This document shows, piece by piece, positions 23,200-33,900 of a DNA stretch of 64,000 nucleotides. A model generated the notes under the pieces. The model had not been told where the DNA came from. It saw only the letters and a list, made by a program, of their open reading frames with translations, and did no database searches. Each line of letters starts with the position of its first letter. Within the stretch, counting starts at the first letter, position 1. Source of the DNA: Linnemannia schmuckeri (taxonomy: Eukaryota > Mortierellomycota > Mortierellomycetes > Mortierellales > Mortierellaceae); the NCBI GenBank assembly GCA_029449235.1, contig JANATG010000005.1:744001-808000 (forward strand), given 5' to 3'. The translations under genes were made by a program, and so were the position numbers.

Positions 23200-25729
23200 G
23201 AATCGAAGGTGATTATATCAGTAGTGATGGTAGGAGAGGTGATAGTTTCACAGGTGGTGTTGGTGGCGATGGCTGTTGCTGGTGTTAGTCAAGAGTGATA
23301 GTGGCACAGACGATTGTTTGTGGAGTGAGACAAACAGGGGCAAGGGAAAGGGATCAATTGAGGGATGAAAGAAAAAATACGTGGACCTGAACGAGAAGGG
23401 AAGGGAAGGAAGGTTCGGAACTGGTTGTGTTTGAGCTGTTGCAAAAAGAAAAGCAAAAGGGAAGAAGGATGATGAAGGAATTCAAAAAAAAAAAAAAAGG
23501 AAATGATTATGGAATGAAATGAAAGAAAAAAAAAAGGAAGAAAAAAAAAAAAGGAAGAGAAAAAGAGATGAAAAAAAAAAAAAAAGAAAAAAAAAAAAAA
23601 AAAGGGATCGGAATGGGTGCCCTTGCGAGTCCTTTTATAGGATGAACTACAAAAAAAAAAAGTCCATGGGGTTGATGAGAGTGAATGGGATCCCATCCCG
23701 TCCTAAAAAAAAAAAGTGATTAGATGAGGTCCACGTGAAGGTGGAAAATACGGTGAACTGTAAAAGAAGAAGGATAGTCAGGCAAGGGCAAGGATGAAAG
23801 TGAGGGGCAGGTTCCCGGCAGACAATTCCACCACTCCACTCTCTTTTTCCACCCACACCGCCTACAGCACCACACTACCAACTGGAAAAGAACAAGGCCC
23901 GAAAAAAAACTTTGTTCGCCCCAGCAAACAAAAGAATACCCGCTCATCTCTTTTTTCTTTTTCGTTCTCTAGTCTTCTTGTCTCTGCCTTGTTTGGTTTG
24001 CCACCTGGTAATAAAAGGGAACTTGATCGGGCTTCTAAAGGTGAAAAAAAAAAAAAAACTCCACCTACAGGAGGAGAGGGATCCCAGAGATCTCTACCTT
24101 GATTCTTTGTATCCTCGTGTTTTCTCTTCATTACTTTTCCTTCTTTCGCCCATAGAAATCATCAACAAAAAAGAATGAGATGGGGAACTCGACAACAATA
24201 ACACCAACAATTCAAGACATTACAAATCGGTTGTTTTTGTTCTCTTTGGTTTAAAGGAAGAGGAATGTTTAAATAATCACACAAGCAGGCCAAATTGGAG
24301 GTATTGGGGAAAAGCAAAAGGGTCAGCGAGTGAAATAGCATCATCTCTCTTTTTGTCGGATCAATTTGAGCCGGGAAACTGGGGGAAGGATAAAGAATGG
24401 AAAAAAAAAAAAAAAATTGCGCTCGCATGAATCTCTAACACGTCTTTTCCGCGTTATTTCCGTCAGTGATCACGATACCTGTCGTTGACGGGTTGACAGC
24501 TGTGCGTTCTCTTGCCTCGCTGGTAAAAAGATTGGGCTTATCCCCAAGAGCTACCTGTGTGCTCTTTAAAAAGTGGTGCCCAATGCGGGAAAGAATGAGA
24601 GGGGGTGAGAAAAGAGAGGGAACCCTGTGCGGCCTTTTATTCAGTTGGGGTACACTTGTCGGCACTGTAAAAACAAAAAAAAATTCGGTGTTGGTTGCAC
24701 AGACAGAGCAAAATTCAAAGGGATCCGACCATCATCTATACAGCTAACATAGAACGCACCCCAAAAGCTCTCTTTAGCAAGATCATCCATCTTTTTTCCC
24801 GAATCGCTTTGCTTGCTTCCACTTGCAAGAAAGACGAAATAGGATGCATCATTTCTTTTGCTTGTAGTCATGAGACTTTGCTGGTTGCATGGGCCAAGCG
24901 GTGTCAGTTTATGGAGAAAGAGACAAAGGTTGCCAGCACCATCCTCAATAACATTCCTGAACGAGATAAAAAAAAAAAAGAAAGCACCGCAAAGGACACG
25001 GAGATAATTAGCATTCAAATGAGTGGAGTCGGGCTGCCGTTTCGAGGCCATCTGTTCTCTTTCTAGTTTGGCCCCTCTTTACGAAACACTCCTCACCACT
25101 CTCAGCTCGACTTTGTGCAGAAAAAAAAAAGTAGAAAAGAGACTAATCTCGTCATCGGGAAGTTTAGTTGGCTTCTGCCTGAAATACCAATGCCTATTGT
25201 ATTTTTCCTTCACCCTTAACAGCTGTTGGTGATAAAGTATTCAGAAGCACGAAGCGGTAGCTGTGCATTTATACTGGGGACGAGTTGTGGTTGGTTTGGA
25301 CAAATTTGATGGAACGGTGCCCGGAGTATTATTTGGAGAACAGTTGATTCGTTCTTATTCCTCCCATGATAAAAAAGACGGTTTCAGGAGATGAGATGTG
25401 GGCCGGAGTAGGATGGTTACGGTCGTGAGTAAAAGGTTTTGCTAGAGAGCACACACCCTTGCCATATGAGCGCGAAAACGACAAATGAATGCTAGGACTG
25501 ATGGCTGAAAGCACCGAGTGCTACCTTGATAATGAACGACTTCCAATTATGCGCATAGTGTCTGCAATAATACATGAAGAATTATCGAGATAACACACCA
25601 CTCGGCAATGCTTGTATATGGTGCAAAAAATAAGAAGCGGCAAAGCATCCATGAATGGCCGTTTCCCGATCGTAATTAGGCAAAAGCAGCTGACAAAAGG
25701 AAACCAGTTAAGAGTGGAGGCAAAAGGCG
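23200..25729. other. Intergenic, A-rich, no gene seen
   Basis: 23470-23660 is packed with A-runs (up to about 19) and GA tracts in the hydrolase promoter. Further A-runs lie at 24042, 24402 and 24970. The open frames (up to 136 codons at 24641-25051, minus) show no family features and include homopolymer-coded Phe/Lys runs. I see no RNA gene. Confidence 0.6.
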
Positions 25730-25802
25730 CGCCCAACGTGGGGGTCGAACCCACAGCCTTCAGATTAAGAGTCTGACGCTCTACCGATTGAGCTAGCCGG
25801 GC
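25730..25802 (-). tRNA. tRNA-Lys (anticodon CUU)
   Basis: A 73 nt cloverleaf with no intron: acceptor stem GCCCGGC paired with GTTGGGC apart from one wobble, D-arm with TAGCTCAATCGG (A box), anticodon loop CTCTTAA with anticodon CTT, and T-arm GGTTCGACCCC (B box). A run of four T follows the 3' end on the transcribed strand. It is identical to the copy at 35318-35390. Confidence 0.95.
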
Positions 25803-26250
25803 TTTGCATCTGATGGGATGTTCGAAATCGCTGGCCTAGGGGTGGGTAAGCACCACTTGGAGATGATCCAGCAACTCACGTGATGAGCTCAGGGATGCTG
25901 CCTGGCCTGTACCGTCTAACTGCGGCTACACAGCACCAGGGATCTTCCTAACAACCGTAGGTATCCAGACGCCACCTGCCAGGACCCGGATGAGGGGATG
26001 CAGGGGACTAGGCGTCTGGGAACCGGAGGCAAAGTACAGCAAGTGGAAGATCTTTAATAAAGTGTGCTAATTTCTAGTTATTAAGGATAGGTAATAAAAA
26101 GAGGGGATAGGGGGCGTACCTGGGAACCGGAGGCAAAGTACAGCAAGTGGAAGATACCTTGCTGTCTGCTCCGATCCAGGCCAACTAATATAGGGTCAAG
26201 GGCACTCGGGTCTACGTCACCGCCTCTCTTGATCGCTGTTACTATTCTAG
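25803..26250. other. Mobile-element-derived flank next to tRNA-Lys
   Basis: No coding frame is seen. A 36 bp direct repeat occurs at 26016-26051 and 26120-26155. It probably belongs to the same retroelement debris as the next feature. Confidence 0.4.
26016..26155. repeat. 36 bp direct repeat, two copies 104 bp apart
   Basis: The copies at 26016-26051 and 26120-26155 begin CTGGGAACCGGAGGC and end AAGTGGAAGAT. They look identical. The DNA between them is AT-rich. Confidence 0.85.
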
Positions 26251-27298
26251 TTGGTGGCGCCAGAAGATAAGTCGCTAGTTTCTAACAGGGACCCTTATTT
26301 TAGGCAATTCAGTTCTCAACCAACAATTTTCTCTAAATGCACGAAAGCATCTCTTCCTATACTTAATTCCCTATGTGCACGAGGTGTCTGGAATTATCCC
26401 CTTGCTGCAGAAACCACCACTACGATCTGGAAGGAGGCCATGGATAGGATTGATGGGTGGGGTGTACAGGCAACAAACAGTTACAACGCCGCCAGGAAGC
26501 GTGAATATGATCGTGCGATTGCCCATGGACGCCAGATGCCAAGGCCGGTCCCCATACACTGGCAGTCGCCCTCGGATGCGGAACATGTTCAAGGATTCTC
26601 TTCTATCGGTGGAGCTCGAGCCGTGCACAGCGGTAGTCCTGCTCCCGATCGTGATGAGAACCCCAAGTGGAGTGTCTCGGACCTCCTTCGCGGTATCACC
26701 CCCAAGAGTATGTTAACTGAATGGTCCGCGGTTTTCCGAACCCCACAGTCCATCGCCAAGACAGTTTTGCATAGGTTTGTTGACTACCTGGAGGCGCAGG
26801 CTTCGGAGTTGATATGGAAGCCTCGGTGCTCCGCGACGATCGCGTGGGAGCAGACACAAGGCATCTCCGTCAAGAACAAGACCTCCAAGTACACAGGTCC
26901 CCGAGGTGACTGGAGTCAGGGATACGGCTACATCACCCAAGATGGTTTTTGCCCGTGTGGCGCTTCGCTAGTCACACATGAGAATGGGCGCTGCCCTGGA
27001 GCGTCCATGGATCCACGCGCGGCCGATGAGCGGTTGCTGGATAGTTTGTTGGGAAGGAGGAGATTGTCATTAATGGAGAGGATGGGAAGAATTCCTTTTC
27101 TTCGTGTTTAGTTTTATTTTCTTCTATTGAAGCTGTGAGGAGCAGCGGCAATTGTTGCGCAGAGCCAGGTTGTGGACCGGACTGCGACTGGTGGATGGCT
27201 CTTGGAAGAGTTTGGTATGTAGCTCCTTTCACTATCGAATGCCTTTCTTGGGCTTTTCACTGGAGAAATAAACTTGCGTACGAAAAAAAAAAAAAAAA
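26251..27298 (+). mobile_element. 5'-truncated non-LTR-type retroelement copy 1 (3' end of ORF2, 3' UTR, A-tail)
   Basis: From about 26385 an open frame (stop at 27111) matches copy 2 downstream closely: H/V-W-N-x-P-L-A-A-E-T-T-T-T-I-W-K-E-A onward. Here the first Cys of that motif is replaced by Tyr (TGT to TAT). The C-terminus carries a putative zinc motif, C-P-C-G then H and R-C-P-G, and ends L-L-D-S-L-L-G-R-R-R-L-S-L-M-E-R-M-G. After the stop, 27120-27282 is a 3' UTR shared with the copy ending at 37080 (GTTGCGCAGAGCCAGG), closed by TTGCGTACG and a run of 16 A. This is the tail of a LINE-like element. No reverse transcriptase part is present here. Confidence 0.7.
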
Positions 27299-27308
27299 CG
27301 TAGAATAA

Positions 27309-29010
27309 TCTAGTCTGCAGGAATCCCTTCAAGCCAAGAAACTGCAACAGAAACAGGATTCTGAAGTACTTCGCCGGCAACATCGCTCTGTCGTCTCTCG
27401 CCTGAAGGAGACACTGCCTCAATTTAAGGGGACAAAGCCTCGCAACAAACCAGCCTTCGACACCACTGCTAGTTTTCCATTACAAGAGTATTATCGAGTC
27501 CAACCACCTTCTGTACCAAGATCACTAACTTTACACATTGGACCTCTTTGCATATCACTAACAGAAGCGGCTTCCATGCGTGCTATACAGGACACACCAG
27601 TTAACAACACCATGCCACGCATTCTGTATTCGGACGGATCCCTTTTGAATTCTGGAATGAAGAATGTCTCTCAGGCTTTTGGAGCTGTCGATCTCTCTCA
27701 GGACAACCCTCTCACGATTCAAGGACGAACGGACGGACATGCCTCCTCGGCCAAGGCCGAACTCCTGGGTCTTCTAGCTGCGATTCTGGCAGCGCCTCCG
27801 GAGCAGGACATTGTAGTTCGCCTTGATAACCAGTCAGTGGTAGACCAGTACCGCCGACTAGTAAAGAATCGTCGGAATGTTCTGCCCAGGAAGCGGTTCA
27901 GGAGCACGTATGCTGGTATTTGGGCAGTACTCTGGTAGATTATGGAAACTCGGCCAGGCGGGGTCAAGGTTGAGTGGATGAAGGGACATAGCAATGTACA
28001 CGGGAATGAGCTTGCAGACCAGACGGCAAAGGAGGCTGCACAGAGCGACACAGTACCCGTAGTGGTGGATCTGGCGCAACAGACGGACATTAGAAACTTT
28101 GCATATTGTTATGGTGGGCTTGTGAAGATTGATCTTCGGCAGCTGCTCAAACAACAAACGACAATTCGGCACCACCAGGCCTGGACAGCACAGAGGCGAG
28201 TCAAGAGGGTGGTCACAGACATTGATGACGTGGAGTGGCGATCGACCCTGGCCCATGCTCATGACAGGCGAGCCGTCTTTACATTCTACAGCAACAGCAA
28301 GGACTCTCACCAACGCACACATCACATCAAGAAGCTGCATGGCATGTTACCCACTTTGAACTCTATGCAAGCGTGTAAACCGGACCTTTATTCGACCTGC
28401 CTGTGCCGACGATACGAGCTTGAGGAGGAGGACAACAAACACGTCTGGAATTGTCCCCTTGCTGCAGAAACCACCACTACAATCTGGAAGGAGGCCATGG
28501 ATAGGATTGATGGATGGGGTGTACAGGCGACAAATAGCTACAGCGCCGCCAGGAAGCGTGAATATGATTGTACGATTGCCCACGGACGCTAGATGCCAAG
28601 GCCGGTCCCCATACACTGGCAGTCGCCCTCGGATGCGGAACATGTCCAAGGATTCTCTTCTATCGGTGGAGCTCGAGCCGTGCACAGCGGTAGTCCTGCT
28701 CCCGATTGTGACGAGAACCCCAAGTGGAGCGTCTCGGATTTCCTTCGCGGTATCACCCCCAAGAGCATGTTGACTGAATGGGGTCTTCTGGGCTCCACAG
28801 TCCATCGCCACGACGGTTTTGCACACGTTTGTTGGCTACCCGGAGACGCAGGCCTCGGAGTTGATTTGGAAGCCTCGGTGCTCCGCGACGATCGCGTGGG
28901 AGCAGATGCAAGGCATCTTTGCCAAGAACAAGACCTCCAAGTATACAGATCCCGAGGTGCCTGGAGTCAAGGATATGGATACATCACCCGAGATGGTTTC
29001 CTGTCATGGT
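27309..29010 (+). pseudogene. Non-LTR-type retroelement copy 2: RNase H and C-terminal region, broken
   Basis: One reading frame runs from 27309 to about 28770 with two nonsense codons: TAG at 27936 and TAG at 28590, the latter CAG in copy 1. An RNase H domain is recognisable: Y-S-D-G-S at about 27627, S-S-A-K-A-E-L-L-G, V-R-L-D-N-Q-S-V-V, and G-N-E-L-A-D-Q-T-A-K near 28000, so all four acidic positions are kept. Then come C-L-C-R-R-Y-E-L-E-E-E-D-N-K-H-V-W-N-C-P, a zinc-type segment, and the region shared with copy 1. A frameshift near 28780 and truncation near 29000 end it. It lies head-to-tail after the A-tail of copy 1. The endonuclease and reverse transcriptase parts expected upstream are missing. 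Confidence 0.75.
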
Positions 29011-29051
29011 TAAGTTTCTTGATTTTGCGTAACAGATGGATTACGAGCTAA

Positions 29052-29639
29052 CAAAGTGGCGCCTTGCATCCATTTCAGCTTAGGGAGTTTTTTTGGTAGC
29101 GGAATTTCAGGAACCAAAATAATCTGTCCCTTTTTTTTTTTTCCCAGGAAAAATATTGTTACGTTGGGTGCTACAAAAAGACAACGGAAACCCATGACTG
29201 CCTTGCGCTGTTGACGAGAGCTGCAATTACGATGATTTTTAAGCAAACCAAGAAAAGAGAGGACAATATCTATTTGTTGCCCACCCTTTTGTGGCTCCTT
29301 ATATGTTGCCCATAGTAAAGTCTATTCATTCCCCCCAGTTGCCATCCAAGACTGAATACTCTTAAACGTTGCCAAAAAAGCGCCAATCTGTTGCCCTTGA
29401 CATAGTTGCCCCATGTATTGAGCTGCATCCTCATGAGCCACGTATTTTCTTTGTTCCCTTTCTCGTTCTTTTTCTCCCATCTGTTCCATTACCGACATGG
29501 TTGCCTCATGTATCAAGCCGTTTACCTATGAGGTTCCTGATGCACATGCCTGACACAAGTAGCAAGAACTCAATTCTCTACAGATAGATGATGCCGCAGC
29601 GCAGGTGGGAAAGAGAGATAGGGCAACATATAGCGACAG
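29052..29639. other. Short non-coding stretch before the Gypsy element
   Basis: No gene is supported. The 5 bp target sequence GACAG at 29635-29639 directly precedes the left LTR. Confidence 0.6.
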
Positions 29640-29737
29640 TGCAACGATTGGACCCCCGATTACCTTAATTAGATAAATAGACAACTATTACCAAAATACA
29701 AAGACATCTCTTCCTTCCACTCCTTACAAAAGTTGCA
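29640..29737 (+). repeat. 5' LTR (98 bp)
   Basis: It starts TGCAAC and ends GTTGCA, a perfect 6 bp terminal inverted repeat within the TG...CA convention. Its last base is the A of the gag start codon. Confidence 0.95.
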
Positions 29738-30921
29738 TGGTAGCAAAGGTTCACAATTCCACCAACAAGACCCCAGAACACTCAGCACAACCCCCAGAAC
29801 ACCCAGCACAAACCCCAGACTCCTCCAGCTCTCCAGAAACCTCACCTAGCACCTCCTCCATCCCCTCACCCTGTCTTCCACCCATCAACACGTATTTTAT
29901 CACTGACTTTTTATCGGAACTCACCATCATGACCGACGACAACCTCGCCACCATCATTGAACTTGACACAACCTCCAAACCCGCCAAGTACGACGGCACT
30001 CGCGATGGCTTCAAATGCCTCGCCTGGCTGAAAGAGGTGCAACGCTACTTTACCATGAAGAACGTACCCGACAGAAAACGCACCATCCATGCCGTCAACC
30101 TCCTCAACCAAACCTCTCTCCTCTGGTGGGAATCACTTAACATCGACGACACCTGCGAGTACTCCACCTTTACAACCCTGTTCAAGAAGGCATACATGCC
30201 TGATGGATTTCTCGAGCAAGTTCGCGGCCTTCTTCTCAATGCCAAGCTTACCACCAACCTGGCCGAGTACCTTACCCGCATCCGCCTCTACATGAACATC
30301 TTGCTCGCGGAAGATCCCACTGGTCGCGTGTTTCTCGAAGCCACCGTCAGAGTTGTTTTTCTCCAAGGCTGCCCCGACGATCTGAGACAGCTGCTTCAGA
30401 CCGATCAGGTATCTAACCCCAACAACACCTTTTTTGATATGTGTTCCAAGGCTGAAGGATTTGACACCATCTATGCTTTTGGCCCCAGAGGAGCCACAAA
30501 GGGTATGTTTGCCAAGGCTATGAATAGCATGCGCTCTCACTCTCCAACCACCAGCTCAAACCCAGCACCCCCAGCTTTTGACCCAATGGCAATGGAAATC
30601 GATAACATCAGCCTCGACCCCACCACCCGCGCCCTTATGGCCTCGGTCCAGTCCCTTACCATTGCCGTCCACGCCATGACAACCCAATTCAACAATCAAC
30701 AATCCCAACCACGCCTTGCCCGCCTTACCGACGATGAAAAGAAATATCTGCAGGACAACAACGGATGCTTCAAGTGCCGTCGAATCAACGCCGGACACTA
30801 CTCTTGGGACTGTGGAAAAAACCGCAACACCAACCGCTCACCCAGGGCCCAGACCGTCAATAATATTGCTAACGTGGGCAATCTCCCAACAGACCAGTCG
30901 GGAAATGCCCCCAGCAACTAG
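29737..30921 (+). CDS. gag: Gag of the Gypsy element
   Basis: The protein has 394 residues. The ATG at 29737 uses the last base of the LTR; a later ATG at 29929 would also give a plausible start. A Pro/Ser/Thr-rich leader is followed by a retrotransposon gag core (L-A-W-L-K-E-V-Q-R-Y-F, then W-W-E-S-L then F-L-E-Q-V-R) and a C-terminal zinc knuckle at about residues 345-362. The knuckle reads C-F-K-C then H then C with spacing C-x2-C-x6-H-x4-C, two residues longer than the usual C-x2-C-x4-H-x4-C. The product forms the virus-like particle and binds RNA. The final codons overlap the pol frame and hold a frameshift signal. Confidence 0.93.
   Translation: MVAKVHNSTNKTPEHSAQPPEHPAQTPDSSSSPETSPSTSSIPSPCLPPINTYFITDFLSELTIMTDDNLATIIELDTTSKPAKYDGTRDGFKCLAWLKEVQRYFTMKNVPDRKRTIHAVNLLNQTSLLWWESLNIDDTCEYSTFTTLFKKAYMPDGFLEQVRGLLLNAKLTTNLAEYLTRIRLYMNILLAEDPTGRVFLEATVRVVFLQGCPDDLRQLLQTDQVSNPNNTFFDMCSKAEGFDTIYAFGPRGATKGMFAKAMNSMRSHSPTTSSNPAPPAFDPMAMEIDNISLDPTTRALMASVQSLTIAVHAMTTQFNNQQSQPRLARLTDDEKKYLQDNNGCFKCRRINAGHYSWDCGKNRNTNRSPRAQTVNNIANVGNLPTDQSGNAPSN
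29738..29750 (+). promoter_or_regulatory. Primer-binding site of the Gypsy element
   Basis: TGGTAGCAAAGG follows the 5' LTR with no spacer. It starts with TGG, the complement of the CCA end of a tRNA, and TGGTAGC resembles the 3' end of fungal initiator tRNA-Met. The primer tRNA is not proven. Confidence 0.6.
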
Positions 30922-33900
30922 GTGCAGTCCAGGACCCAGTTGCTGAAATCCCCTCTCTTTGCCCCAGTGGTGAAGGGAGTGATCACACCCCAGAGTTAAG
31001 TAGAAAAGAAAAAAATGAAATAAAGTTGCCAGATCGCTCAGTTAATAAGATTAGCAACCAAACTCAGATTACAAACTCAAATCGTGATACTCACTCCCCC
31101 CCCACTCTGGCACCTTCACTGGACCAGACCTCAACGTTTGACTCGTCCCACCTTGTGTCTAGAACCTCAGATGGACCAGACCTGGACCTGGATACCCCTG
31201 TTGTGTCGACCACACCGCCTACAAAGCGACAGTTGAGAAGACGGAGACAAAAGCAATTGCGTCTCTGTTCATTTTCTATCGCTGAGGCTGAGCGTCAATT
31301 GCTCACTTTTAACTGCCTTGTCAGTGGCTTCCCGGCTCGCGTGCTGATCGATGGCGGTGCTGAAGGTAATGTAATCAGCACATCCTTTCAAAAGAAAAAC
31401 AACTTGCCTCGAACCGTCATCAACCCCATCCCTGTTCTTCTCCCCGACGGCTCATCTTCTATTACCAACCATACGGTCAACATCACCATCGAACGCAAAG
31501 GATACACTGACAACCTCAACCCAATCCTGTACCCACTCAAAAAATACGACCTTATCCTGGGCAAACCATGGCTTACTCACATCAACCCACAAATCAACTG
31601 GCGCACCAATGCTCTCCACTTCAACCACAACAACACAGCCATCGAGTGGGACTGTACTGGATTCAAATCAAATAATATTCAAACCCGCACCGGTGGCCGC
31701 CTCCTTACCCACCTACACTTTCACACCATGGCCACCCTCCCCGGCTCCGACGTATTCTTGGCACTGGTCAAATCTTCCAAGGATCTGCAGAAGGACAAGA
31801 ACAACAAAGACAAGGACGCATCAGCACCACCCAAACGCCCAGCTATGACGCCTGAGATCAGAGCCATCGTTGAAGACGAGTTTAAGGATGTGTTCCCCGA
31901 TACACTTCCGAGCGGCCTTCCACCAGACCGAGGCGATGCCATGAAAATTGAGACAGACCCAACAGCCGATCCACCCTTCAAACCAGTCATTCGCCTCTCA
32001 ATTGCAGAACTCGACGAACTCAGGAAGCAACTTGACGATCTACTTGCGAAAAAATTCATCAAGCCCAGCACATCACCCTATGGCGCCCCAGTACTCTTTG
32101 TTCGGAAAAAGGATGGCACCCTGCGTATGTGTGTGGACTACCGCGGTCTGAACAGGATTACCAGGAAGAACAGACACCCTCTACCCAGAATTGACGAACT
32201 CATCAATCGTTTTCGTGGCGCCCGCTATTTTACCAAACTGGATCTACTCTCGGGATACCACCAGCAGAGGATATATGAACCACACACCCACAAAACAGCA
32301 TTTCGATGTCGTTACGGCCATTTTGAATTTAATGTCGTTCCGTTCGGACTCACCAACGCACCAGCCTCATTCTCTAATATGATGCTACGAGTACTGGATC
32401 CGGTTCTGGACAAATGGGTGGTGGTATACCTCGACGACATCCTGATCTATTCCAAAACCAAGGCCGACCATCTGAAACACCTTCGCAGCGTCCTTGAACT
32501 TCTACGAAAACATGGACTGTACGTCAAACTCAGCAAATGCTCATTCATGCAGGAGCAGACTGAGTTCCTGGGCCATACCATCTCCAAGAACGGGATCTCC
32601 ACCTCAGCAGGTCTTGTCAAAGCTATTCGGGAATGGCCTCGCCCCACCAGTATCAAAGATGTTCAACAATTTTTGGGCCTCGCACAGTTCTACCAGACCT
32701 ACATCGACAAGTTTGCCGACATTGCCCTACCCCTCTCGGAGCTTCTAGCAGGCGGAGCGACTTTTTCATGGGACAACGACAAGGAACAGGCATTCATCAC
32801 CCTCAAAGCGGCCATCAGCTCCGCCCCAGTTCTACGTATATTCGACCCCGACTTGCCAACCACCGTCGAAACGGATGCATCTGGATTTGCAATTGGCGCT
32901 GTTCTCTTTCAGACGGACGCGAACGGAGTATCCCGACCCGTTGCATTCACCTCACGAAAATTACAACCAGCAGAACGGAACTACCCAACCCACGAGCAGG
33001 AGCTACTGGCAGTCGTGCACGCCCTCAGGACATGGCGATACTACCTAGACGGATCCCACTTTATTGTTTACACAGACCATGCAACCCTTCGCCACTTTCC
33101 AACACAGCCTAAACTCACCCGCCGCCAGGCTCGATGGATGGAGCTGCTGCAGGAATACGACTTTGACTTCAAGTACAAGCGCGGAGCAGATAACACAGTC
33201 CCCGACGCCCTGTCTCGACGACCCGACCATCGCACGGAAGATCCAGTCAGCCCATCCACAGAACCAGTGGAGATTCATTCAATTGATATCCAGCTTGAAC
33301 CAGGTGTGAGGCAGCGCCTGATAGAGGACTACCAGAACAGCCCCAGGCTTAGTCTCGTCTATAAAAGCTGCCTCGAGGGAAGTGTGCCCCCCGGTTATTC
33401 TTTTCACAATGGCCTTCTCTACTATGACCGCCGCGGCACCGTCGTTCTCGCTATCCCTCAGAAAGCTGACATTTGCCACTCTCTTTTGCATGACTGCCAC
33501 GATGCCCCCATAGCTGGCCACTTTGGGTTCAGGAAAACATATGACAAGCTGCGACGAATAGCATACTGGCCCAACATGGCAAAGGAGACCCAACTCTATG
33601 TCGACTCGTGCGAGAAGTGTCAACGCAACAAGCCAAGTCAGGAGCGACCTGCTGGACTCCTTCAACCTCTACCCATTCCCGTCAGACGCTGGGAGGTGGT
33701 GACCATGGACTTTATAACCCATCTGCCCAAGACACCTCGCAATCATGATGCCATCACCGTCTTTGTCGACAAGTTATCCAAGCATGTCCACTTTGTTCCC
33801 AGCACCACCACCGCCACCGCCCCCGACGTTGCTCGCCAGTTTTTTGACAATGTGTTCCGCCATCATGGGATGCCAACAACAATCGTCTCGGATCGCGATA

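Noticed and set aside
26251..27111. 286-codon open frame taken as a host gene
   Set aside because: It duplicates the end of the retroelement frame at 28440-29000 and ends in a shared 3' UTR with A-tail, so it is a truncated mobile element.
30873..31028. Pol translated from its own start at about 31026
   Set aside because: The codon there is TTG, not ATG. The frame is open back to 30873 across the gag stop, and a proper -1 slippery site and stem lie in the overlap.
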